Source: Hymenopus coronatus (taxonomy: Eukaryota > Arthropoda > Insecta > Mantodea > Hymenopodidae). Taken from it: a DNA stretch of 64,000 nt. Below, one piece after another: positions 43,901 through 54,584 of the stretch. The notes below the pieces were generated by a model that saw only the letters and a list, made by a program, of their open reading frames with translations, did no database searches and had not been told where the DNA came from. The position numbers were made by a program, and so were the translations under genes. Every line of letters starts with the position of its first letter. The first letter of the stretch is position 1. The stretch spans positions 109,892,620-109,956,619 of the forward strand of contig CM060900.1 in assembly GCA_030762935.1 (NCBI GenBank), given 5' to 3'.

Positions 43901-45030
43901 TGAGGGTGAGTCAAATGAAAACCGTAAACTGCCATAGAAAATCTAAAACCTCTCTTATTACAATCAGACCCAGTATGCGTTCACGTGGACTCTCCTGCCA
44001 GCAATTAGCATCGGTCCCGAACCCCATGTGATCCAGCAGTGCAATATGGGAGTTTCCAATATGATGACCCCTCTATTTGAGTGCACCAAGGAAGATGCCT
44101 ATTGGCACAGTATGGGGCTGCATGTTTATCACAGACTCAAGTACACAAATGGTGTACGAAATTCATGGCACAAGTTTGGCAAACACACTGAGGCGAGGCG
44201 AGGCCAACTGCTGTGTTGTGACAGCTGCGGTGATTGCAATGGTGGAGGAGATGATTCTGCAGTATAGATGGGCCACTATCGATGACATTGCAGTGCAATT
44301 AAGGTAAGTCATGGTTCTGCTCACCACATTGTCCATGATGAGTTGAAGTACTGGAAAGTGGCTGCAAAATGGGTACCTCATCAGCTGACTCCCATAATGA
44401 AGGAGAGGCACGTCGATGCCTGCCAGGAGCTGCTGTGCCACTATGATCTTGATGGTGACACATTTATGAAGCAGATTGTGACTAGAGACGAGTCCTGGGT
44501 CCATCACTACCAACCAAAGACCAAGTGCTCCAGTATGGAATGGCAGCACCCATCTTCGCCAAAGCCAAAAAAGTTTCACAGCCAGCCATTGGCACAAAAG
44601 GTGATGCAACATTATTCTGGGATCACAAGGGTCTCGTGTGGAACATTACACAGAAAAGGGAAATACAGTGACCAGTGCCACTTACAGTGAATTGATGCAT
44701 GACATTCTGAAACCTGCCATACGCACCAAGCGCCCCGGACTCCTCTCAACAGGCATTCATCCTCTTTACTCCCGTAACCTCACATCCTCCAACTTCCACA
44801 TCTTTGGCCCACTAAAGGACTCATTAAGTGGCAACAAGTTTGTGGCCAACACGGAGGAGGAACAGGTGGTGCATGAGTAGCTACATGCAAAGCCAAAAAT
44901 TTTTTCCCCCTCGTTAGTGGCAGAAATATATCGAAAAGCAGGGGGGGGGGGGAAATAGTGTGCTTGTTTCAACACTGTAATAAAAGAGTCTGTAAAAAAA
45001 AAATTCCAGTTTTCATTTGACTCACCCTTG
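43901..45030 (+). mobile_element. mariner element with both ends, decayed transposase
   Basis: The ends TGAGGGTGAGTCAAATGAAA (43901-) and, inverted, CAAGGGTGAGTCAAATGAAA (to 45030) form terminal repeats. They are flanked by TA at 43899-43900 and 45031-45032. The plus strand encodes YWKVAAKWVPHQLTP, then IVTRDESWVHHYQPKT (first D block), and later SSNFHIFGPLKDSLSGN, where the usual third D (S-D-F-H) is asparagine. The middle, including the H-D-N-A-R-P-H block, is lost. The copy is not autonomous. Confidence 0.88.
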
Positions 45031-45034
45031 TATA

Positions 45035-45400
45035 ATATGGGGATTATATTAAAAATATTTTTAAGGACTTTATATTTACTAGTACTAAGTAAAATACCCA
45101 AGAGATAGTATGAATGTAGCCCTAGCTCTTTCCCAAGCAATATCCTCCTATAAGCACAGCTTATTCATAACATGCTATAAAATATTAAATATTAGACAAA
45201 TAGAAATTGGTGACAAATCAGCTCCATTAAACATGATGCAATTAAAATATTCCTTTCTTAAGCTTATGTGTAAGGCTATTACAAAGTTATATAGACCAAA
45301 TCAAGACAGAAGTTTAATTATTCTCTTTCTTTACTTTCACAACCATTTGTTCTTGATTTTATACAGATACTCTCCAAGGCTTTTGATTGTGTTTTCATAA
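45035..45400. other. anonymous AT-rich DNA
   Basis: Nothing recognised. Confidence 0.4.
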
Positions 45401-45419
45401 TCAAAGATTTTCTTCATGC

Positions 45420-47760
45420 TATTTCCCTATTTAAACTCTGCCACTTCCCAAATAGTGTCTGCAGTCATTAATTTGTTCCAGGGCATTCAAATAAAATATG
45501 TGCTGGATTTTCTGTATTCCTACATATAGGACAAATTACACTCTCAAAATTATTTCTAAAATCCCTTATTCCAAATCCCTAATCCCTCCCTCTCCTGCTT
45601 TCTGCATTTACTGATGTATGATTCTTTCTTAGCATCTTGCTTTATCATCAGATAGAATGACAGTTTTGCTGCCCCATTAGAGAGAATAATGACTGTCTAT
45701 CCATGTCCTCATATCTAGCTTGGAGTTGTCTCCAAAAGAACCCCACTAATTCACCTCTTCTCAGCTACACATCACTTGTGCTACTCCATTTCTTATTAAT
45801 CCATCTCTCAATTTGATCAACCAATACATTTCTATTGATCCAGACACCTGAAACTTTAAACATTCTTTTAAAAAAAGTTTTCTGATATCTGTTGCACCCT
45901 AAAGCAATATTTTGGAATTCTCCATTACCCCCTCTCTCATGCTAATGCTTCCCATTTTCTAATAAGGCACCTGCAATAGCTGAATTTAGTGGTATTCCCA
46001 TCATGTACTTTCAAAATGCACTGGGTCTCTATATATCAAATTCCAGCTTTCTTCTATACCCCATATTTCAATTCCATATGCCCACATACTCAACTAAAGC
46101 ATTATTCAAACCATTTCACTGATATAATTATCTGGAATAATTCTCTTACAAATTTTAGAGCTAATATGCCTCTGGTTAAAGCCAATTGCTTTTCCTGTGC
46201 CCAACAACCTGATGCATTTAGTGCTATTCCTAGGTATGTTAACTCTTTTACCTCCTGGGCCTCTTCTCTCCGAGTAATAACCACTTCTCATTCCCTTCCA
46301 ATTTTTTCCCTTCTTAAACATCATTATTTTGGTTTTGTCTTGGTTTACTCTTCCTAGCAAAACCTTATACTTTCAGATAGCCCATACTTTAATCCAATTC
46401 CTGAAAATCACACAACCATTAGGTCATCTGCACAAAGAAAGGCAGCCACTTCCTTCTTGTTTATTACTGGCTTAATGTGTACTGACTTGTTATAGTCCTA
46501 CCATTCTGCCACATAATCATGTTGAAAAAAATTTGACTCAGCTTGCACCCTTACCTAATAACTTCTTTTGTAACCAAACTTTCCATAAAGTTCTTGCAGT
46601 AAAACAATCATCTACTTGCTCATTCCCCTGCGCCATAATTTATGTCATAGAGCTTCTCTGTTAATTCTGTCATACCCTTCTCTAAATCAACAAATACTGT
46701 GTATAACCTCCCTGGTTTATGTGCCCCTAGAGAATGGTTTTCTTGGACTTAAGTCTTCAGTAATCTAGTGAGGCATCCTAACTGCTCTGATTTCTGACAC
46801 CCAGCTTAGGAAAACTGCTAGAAATTCATCTTTATCCATTGCCTTATTCTTTTTCTCTTTAAGTACTTGATTACGACTTCCTCTGATACATATTCAATGC
46901 TTAATTGTGTGTCATTTCTAATTCCATATTCCAACTCATCTCAGAGTTTCTAAATTCAAACAAACTTTTAAGACGCCTGCCCATTGTTCTGGTGTAATTG
47001 AAGACTTGTCTATTTTTATCTTTTAAATAATTAGTTACATGCTGGCCCCACAACTCAGTCAGTAGAGCTATGTGAGGGGTCTTGGGTTCGATTACCGGCT
47101 GGGGGTGGGAAGTTTTCTCTAGCCAAGAATATTCCCTACTCTTCCCAGAGTCTAGAAGTATGAAACCAGTGTGAATATGTGAGTGATGTAATGAAGAAAA
47201 TTAGAAATCCAATGACAAAGTACGCAGTGCATTTGTTCCAAAGGTGAACGCCACTTATATGACCATGTAGTTAAAGGTGGGGTATAAATGGAGCAATTAT
47301 AAAGAAGAGAGAAAAAAAATTCCTTTCAACTTCCTAAACATGCTGTGCCTTATCCACTTTTATTTTAGCATCTATTTCTAGAGCCTTTCTCCTTCACCAT
47401 TCATCCTTTTTAGAAACTTGCAAAGTTTTACTGCCTTTTCTTTATTAGCTTATATATTTCCTGTCTCCACTGAATTATAGTACTCTTTACTAAACATCTC
47501 ATTTTTTATCAAACCAGTCACTATAAGTTTTAAACAACTAGTTTCAGACTATATCAACATAAATTCTATTAATATGAGTAATTCTCCACACCTCTCTAAT
47601 GAAATAAACATTGATCCTGAATGCAAACATTTGCCATTTACATTACTCTGCAACATCTTCTGGTATCCAATAATACCTATTAACTTTGTGGCTTAAATCC
47701 TTTTATTAACAGCTACTATTTTGTCATTGGTTTTACCCTGCACTCTACCACTATGCAAAA
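45420..47760 (-). mobile_element. EN-RT LINE remnant (same family as 12.4 and 21 kb)
   Basis: Minus-strand pieces from 5' to 3': a basic pre-RT region (KRKEIYKLIKKRQ-like, 47470-47340); a SINE insertion; KSSITPEQWAGVLK (about 47010-46965); then VNQDKTKIMMFKKGKNWKG and VKELTYLGIALNASGCW (46350-46200), the strand after the RT palm. The C-terminal C-x2-C..H-x4-C motif, CPICRNTENPAHILFECPG, is at about 45540-45480. The YADD region is too decayed to place. Ordinary dead LINE copy. Confidence 0.65.
47041..47290 (+). mobile_element. tRNA-derived SINE (family C) inside the LINE
   Basis: GCTGGCCCCACAACTCAGTC then AGTAGAGC (box A region) and GGGTTCGATTACC (box B) at tRNA spacing, followed by a non-tRNA body to about 47290. 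Unrelated in body to families A and B. Not a tRNA gene, because the acceptor stem does not close. Confidence 0.6.
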
Positions 47761-47764
47761 TGTG

Positions 47765-48285
47765 ATGGTGCTAATTTGAAGTTCATTAACAGATTTTAAT
47801 CTTTATTTGAGGACAAAGAAAACAACTATGCTAGAAACAATAGAATGATTGTAGTGAATGCAAATTGAACAAGAAAGATGTTATAGTTGCTGTTTTATGA
47901 GACTTCAAGTTGAAATTCTTCAAGTAAATTTATAGTCGATATGGAAATAAGGTTAGCTGCATTCTGGGTATAAAAATCAGTGAGCTAAAGCACAAAATGG
48001 AAGAAATAAATTTGGTGAAGCAGAACACAGAACTTTTTTTGCTATATGCAAGCTTCAATGATATCAAGCAAAGTATCTTTGCAAAGGATATCATGGATGT
48101 AATGATGGACTTTGTTGCTGATACAAAGTCTGTAGCACAAAATTCCATGGTAATTGTGAGTGTGTATTGTGGATATGAGACATAAATAATAGAAATTGGA
48201 GGGAATTAATACGGAACTTAATGGGTTGTGTAATCAAGGACACTTCAAGTTTGCAGATGAAAATCTTGGATTCAAAGCCAATCAT
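47765..48285. other. anonymous DNA
   Basis: Nothing recognised. Opposing open frames at 47930-48185 have no family resemblance. Confidence 0.35.
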
Positions 48286-48289
48286 CATT

Positions 48290-48500
48290 AGTCTTTACCT
48301 TGGAACATTTCCATCTGCATCTTCGCAATTCTGGATTCCATTTTCTCCTCCATCTTCATTCCAGATTCCCTTTTTGTGTCTGTCTTCTCTATTTTAGATT
48401 CCAATTCCTGCCCAGCTTCTCCATTCCAGATTTCTTTCTTAATCTCGGCTAGTTAATTTTTCATCTTTTCCTCCAATTTGGCATATGATCCTACTCAAAT
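48290..48500 (-). pseudogene. gypsy gag coiled-coil fragment
   Basis: The minus strand reads KLEEKMKN-LAEIKKEIW, then ELESKIEKTDTKRESGMKM and EEKMESRIAKMQMEMFQG, a heptad-rich coil like the gag start at 2360-2150. Only this piece of the element is present. The flank 48500-48660 resembles an LTR/leader in composition only. Confidence 0.5.
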
Positions 48501-48664
48501 CAACAAAACAAAATGCCTGTCTCAATTGCTATAGAACTATTTTATTTTGTACTGCTTTGAAGCTCATACACTCAGCTTTTGACTGCTTTGGCTGTCTCTC
48601 TAATTCTAATTCAACTTCACTCTCTAAAGTCTCTGTTGCAACTAACCATTTTTGGCTGCTCTAA

Positions 48665-49305
48665 CATATGTAGCAAACATTTCCAGAACTGATGGGAAGT
48701 CGCACACAAGCATTTTTCTTCCTGGGCTATTACTGCACATGTTCATTTGCTGCGGTAGCAGACTCTTGCAGCAATCCAGGGAGGGGGGGGGGGGTGGAGG
48801 CAAAATACAGCAGCACCTCTTACATGTGTTCACATGTGTGTGTCATTCCAATAAAAAAAAATTGAGGTGCTGGTACCCTTGTTAAAACTAGTACACATTT
48901 AAAAGCAAAATACATGCAGCATATCTAAATAATAAAAAAAAAATTAAACACACTATCACAGAACTAAATATAAAAATCTGATGTGTAACATTCACATCAC
49001 TTTCTCTATATCCCTGCAACAAATTGTTCTTAAAAAGCTTATACTTCTATTAACTTCATGCTAATCAGTAAAACATTAGCAGAAATAGCCATTTACTTGC
49101 TTCCTTGTAAGTAGAGGTGAAATACGGGAGTACCATAGGTTAAAGTGATAATCAAAAGCTGGTTGCTATGTCACTGAAGTTCCTTTGTTTGTATGGACAG
49201 GAGTTGACAAATTGCTGTATGAGAAATTTGATAGCAGAAACAAAAAATAAGGAATGTCACAAAAACGACGAACTCCACGAAAAAATGTATATGACATAAA
49301 TTGTG
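48665..49305. other. anonymous DNA with G run
   Basis: A G run at 48781-48794. The segment near 48988 resembles 41475 (see the unclassified repeat). Otherwise nothing. Confidence 0.35.
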
Positions 49306-49309
49306 TCTT

Positions 49310-49870
49310 TTAACGTGCTCTACATTTTTTGTGTAGTAAGTTTTTTTCCATCTCTTACGGTTTAGCAGTTATTCAAAATTTAGTAAAATTCATCCAGAAT
49401 AAACTACCCTTCAGAGGCTATTCCCAGAAAATTCAAGATATACATTTTATTTGTCAGGTAAATATCTTTAATATACGAAATTTTAATCAAAATCGTTAGA
49501 GCCATTTTTGAGAAAATCAAAATTTTCGAAAAAAATTCCATGTAAAGGGTAGTTTGGGTTGGGGGGATTTTTCTCAAAATCTTCGTGTCGCATTCCTGGA
49601 AGATACTAAACTTAAATACCAAGTTTGGTATTTTACCTACTTTTCGTTTTTGAGTTATCGTGTTCACAGACACACGGACACGGACACACACACACAGACC
49701 TTTTTCCGAAAATGCTTTTTTTAGATAAAGGGGACCCTAAAACATATATTTCCGGTGAAATCTCGGTATCGAATTTTTTGGTGGAGTGCAATACATTCTC
49801 TATACACTATGTACATAGTGCCTATAGAGAAAGTAAAAAACAATTCTCCTGGATTTTTTTAGTTTAACAT
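49310..49870 (+). repeat. unclassified interspersed repeat, copy 3 (best preserved)
   Basis: Reference copy of the family found also at 3320-3890 and 41840-42240. It includes TCTTACGGTTTAGCAGTTAT, GGCTATTCCCAGAAAATTC, TTTTTGAGTTATCGTGTTC, a (ACACGG/ACAC)n patch at 49670-49697, TTCCGGTGAAATCTCGGTAT and TAGAGAAAGTAAAAAACAA. CpG sites are retained and the sequence looks younger than the other two copies. No coding frame of note, no tRNA boxes and no clear ends. Confidence 0.75.
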
Positions 49871-50094
49871 CCTATAACCTAGTAGGTCACAGCATAAGAT
49901 GAAAAAAAATAATAAAAATTTGTAAAATCATGCTCCAATGAGCCCAGGATTCATAGAACTTGAAGTTACATGACATTTATCTTTTCAGGATAAGGGAAAA
50001 CCTCAAAGAAAATCTTTATCTCGGTAACTCACCTTAACCACAATTCAAACTTGGGACCTCTCAAATGTTGTTTCTATATATCAAAGTCACACAG

Positions 50095-51880
50095 GGCCGG
50101 TTGTACGAACTCGGAATAAATACTGGAATAGTTATTCTTGGAATACAGTATTCATGGTATAAATGTGGTGACGAGTTGTACAATGCAATTTTATTCCTTA
50201 GATATCTATTCGACTGTTTGTAGATTTAAAACTAATGTTGGCTATGCTGTGAGTCATTCGTGGCCAACTTGATACGTAATTATTGCTTTGTTTTGCTGAA
50301 AACTTCATTGTTTTCACAATCAGCTGTTCCTAAACTATGTATTATTTCTTATTTTAACTACTTACGGTACTATGAAATCATTATGAATGTTCATAAGCGT
50401 GTTCGGATGTAGAATTGCTATACATTTTACAAAACATAAACACATATGTATACTGTGACTTCTTGTGATAGGTTAGGAGTATGAGAATATAACCTTACCA
50501 TATGTGCAAAGTTGTATCTTGTGCTGATATATGACATCTTTCCGTTTCGGTGATCAAAACGCCTCATTTCTGTATTTTATTTATTAAAATACTTAGTAAG
50601 TGAATTTTGAAAATTACATTTTAGTGTTGCCAATGCCACTATCAACTTAAGATATGTATAATTGAATCGTTGCACCAAGATAAATAGAAAACAATTTGCT
50701 AAATAAGTATTATTAACCAACAGAAATGTTAGTAGTTATGTCGAATAGTACATTAAACCGTTCCCATTACAGTTCGCACTTTGCTGATGGCAATATTTAA
50801 TACAAGAGCTAGAAATTGTCAACCAAACCAATAAAACCAAGAACATTATATTTTAGGGAAGGTATTCTCTATTCAATCAAAATTGTCTCTAATGTGTTAA
50901 ACCTACAGCATATAATACGAAAAATTATGAATTTATTGTAAAATAATATATTTAGATTTACGAACTCTGATGGCGTCTTTTAATCTGGGCATCTCCTCCC
51001 TACATCACAATGCTTGTAGTGTTAATAGTTTTTAAACTTGCACATAACTTCCAAAATCTTATTATAGTACAGAATGTCGCTAGCATTAATACTTGTTTTT
51101 ATTAAAATCTGGACATCTATTACCAATGCGTGCTTCACTTGGTCATGGTATAGATGGAGTACAGCAGGGTACTCCATCTACACCATGACCAAGTGAAGGA
51201 CGTGTTGGAAATAGATGTCCAGATTTTAATAAAATTGACAGCTTCACTGTATGTAATGGCTTTTTTAACATTTTAAAATTAATACTTGTGGTTATCTTAC
51301 GTTTTGAAGCATATTGCCATAGAAGTAACCTATCCTTTGCATTTCATCAATAAAACGTAACCTCACTCTTTACAACGCTATGCATTGTGCTGGTGAATTG
51401 CTGCACTACACTATTTTATATTTATCTTGGGTTGGATTAAATTTAATTGTTTCCATAAAATAGAGGTATTTTGATGATATTATTGTAGGTACATTTTACT
51501 TTTTTATAAATGAAACTTTATTTTAACTATCTTCTTGTCATATTTATCTTATAACCATCAAGTTGTCTGTGTGATATCATTTCTCAACTTTAATTTCATT
51601 ATAGCCGTGTTCATTTATCAGACTATCTCTACAAAATATTGTATTTAGGTATAATATGTCCTTAAAACATATTATAAAGAAATGAATCGTTTATATCGGT
51701 CAAATATGGGTCAAAATTGTGCCGAGTACCCAAGCGGCCATTTTCCTTTTTATACTCTTTTCTCGGAATATTGGGCCATCACCGCAAGGAATCACGGAAT
51801 AAGTTATTCCATGTTTATTCCCTTGATAGTCTCTATTCCGTTGTCGTACAACACAATTTTGCACATAACCATGGAATAAC
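50095..51880. mobile_element. candidate MITE-like element with GGAATA-rich inverted ends
   Basis: The left end (GGGCCGGTTGTACGAACTCG, then GGAATAAATACTGGAATAG) resembles the reverse complement of the right end (TTGTACGACAACGGAATAGA, then GGGAATAAACATGGAATAAC, around 51865-51790). The match is imperfect. The interior has no coding frame but does hold a very long hairpin (51097-51234) and keeps many CpG sites. The limits and target duplication were not settled. Confidence 0.4.
51097..51234. repeat. hairpin: 65-bp arms, 8-base loop
   Basis: Left arm 51097-51161 and right arm 51170-51234 are reverse complements with about six mismatches, separated by CAGCAGGG. The stem is far longer than a terminator or an average pre-miRNA stem. 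It could be a foldback element, a head-to-head duplication or a hairpin-RNA source. Nothing in the sequence tells which strand, if any, is transcribed. Confidence 0.9.
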
Positions 51881-51884
51881 GACT

Positions 51885-52145
51885 AACAGAGGTTTACTCC
51901 AATCAGTGGATTATTCATAGCTTTGTCATGAAACTTAATATGCTATTCTCCACACTCACATGAGAAGAAATATTTTGCTATATGCAGAGATCTTAATGTT
52001 GATTTTCTTTCTGACTCAACAGAAAAACATAGACTAATTACTTTGAGTCTGTTATAAATTGCAACAAGAATCATGAGATACAGCAGAATATATATATACT
52101 CTGATGGTTAACACTAATGCTCTACCTTTTAAATAAATAACTCGG
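51885..52145. other. anonymous DNA
   Basis: Nothing recognised. Confidence 0.35.
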
Positions 52146-52149
52146 AATT

Positions 52150-52640
<491 letters not shown>

Positions 52641-52644
52641 ACCA

Positions 52645-53020
52645 GCTTTGTTTTTATACCAAGAGGAGTGCAAACTATTTATTCTCTGTGAAGTAGTAAC
52701 TTCTGTACATTATGGCATTCCCAATTAAAAGACAAAGTCTTCTTCGCAGCATGTTTTGTATGTTCATACTTAAGTACAATGATTTATAAATACATTTTAA
52801 TCTTTAAATAATTTATGAAATTAAATTAGAAAGTACTTATAGCTCCATTTGCTTAAAAGCAAATTTGGCTTTTCAATGGTGAAGGAATTAAATCAGTTAG
52901 TGGTATTTCAGAATATATGTACACACACAAATTCCCTTTCTTTGCAATATTAGTATAGACAAGAGAGTGCCAACATAATTATGCTGATTGAGTGAACATG
53001 TGGTCCAGTAAATAGGCCTA
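52645..53020. other. anonymous AT-rich DNA
   Basis: Nothing recognised. Confidence 0.4.
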
Positions 53021-53023
53021 ATA

Positions 53024-54129
53024 TGAGGGTGAATCAAAAAGTAACAGGCAAACTAATTTGGGCAAAATATATATTTCAATTACATATACAAACAAGATGT
53101 CATTTTTCAACCTAACACCCTTCTGTTTGATACATTTTTCACATTGTTGCACCAACTATTTTTATTCTATCACAATAAAAGATTTTTGGTTGTGTCCACA
53201 AGCAAGAATGTACTATTTATTTAACCTCATTATCACGTCTAAATCATTTTCTTCTGAGAGCGCTCTTCAGGGTAATCCAAAAGATCAAGATCTATATGGT
53301 GGATGTCGTAAAACTTAAATTCTCAATCTCCAGATGATGTCAAGAGCTGCAGCAGTGGTGTAGGGTGTACACTGTCATTCTCCAACATGTCATTGCACCA
53401 GACACTTTTCACTGTTTAGGCCCTTTCTGGCAGAGAGCTGAGAAGACTTGAAATTCCTATTGGATGGAGATGTGTGTCGCCATTCTGAACACTACATTTT
53501 GCTTTCTGGTTCACAGTGATGCACTTGGGTTCATCTCCCATGACATTACATGCCAGAAAGTCATCTCCTTCAGCATATATTACACCAGAAATGACATGGC
53601 ATCTGAACATGCATCATTTTGTGTTCATTAATCAGCATCATAGGCACCCACTGTGCAGCCAAAAAAGAGTACCTGAGAAACTCCATAATAATGATATGAG
53701 CAGATCTGACACATACTCAGTTCCCTAGCCAAAACTTCTACAGAAACACACTAATTCTCACTAATCACGGCATCATTGCATCCTATATTCTTTCATTAAT
53801 GGCCATGCAGGGACAACCAGAACATTGCTCAACTGTAAATGGAGTACACCCACTTTTAAACACATTTATCCACTTGTACATTCTTCTTTGGCTAATGCAG
53901 CTACATCTACATTTTCCTGACATCCTTCTATGTGTCTGTCCAGGTTTTACAAGCTATGACCACAAAATACCTTAATACTGCTCGCTGTTCCACAGTGGAC
54001 ACAGTCATTCACATATTCAGCATGTCATTTCATCTGTTAGCACATGTTGAAACTTAGTCAAAGCATGTACCTTCACTTCCTGGGAGATTTAATACTGCGA
54101 GTTTGCGGTCACTTTTTGAATCACCCTTG
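53024..54129 (-). mobile_element. mariner element with both ends, strongly decayed
   Basis: The ends TGAGGGTGAATCAAAAAGTA (53024-) and, inverted, CAAGGGTGATTCAAAAAGTG (to 54129) are terminal repeats flanked by TA at 53022-53023 and 54130-54131. The minus strand keeps EGDDFLACNVMGDEPKCITV, a mariner first-D block (usual V-T-G-D-E), at about 53570-53510. Little else of the transposase is legible. The ends are related to, but distinct from, those of the 43.9-kb mariner. Confidence 0.85.
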
Positions 54130-54134
54130 TACAT

Positions 54135-54580
54135 GTTTCTACATTACCTTTTTTGTTACCTATTTTAGTTATTTTATACATAATATCTAAATTTTCCAAC
54201 TCTGATAATGATAATGATCTGATTTTAAATCTGAGTCATAATGGCTTAAGTTCGCTTTACAGAAAATTTTATGTGGATCAGGTATTGAAAAACATGTTGA
54301 TGTTTCTTCAGATTTGTGGAATAGCATACTTATAAACCATGTAGAGTAATTAATTTGCTAGGAAATTTAGCTCAAATTTAGTATTTAAAGTTGAATTGAA
54401 CTGAAATATATTTAAATACCAGTCTTTTTTATTTCTATTTCTTTATTATCTCCATTTGTAATACATAATTTACAAGGATCGTCAGATTGATTACAAAACT
54501 AAACATATAGTATAAATAATAACATGAGTATATACACTTTATAAAAAAAATATACAGGGGGTACCATCATACAGCATAAC
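54135..54580. other. anonymous AT-rich DNA
   Basis: Nothing recognised. The LINE 3' UTR probably covers the last part. Confidence 0.35.
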
Positions 54581-54584
54581 TTAC

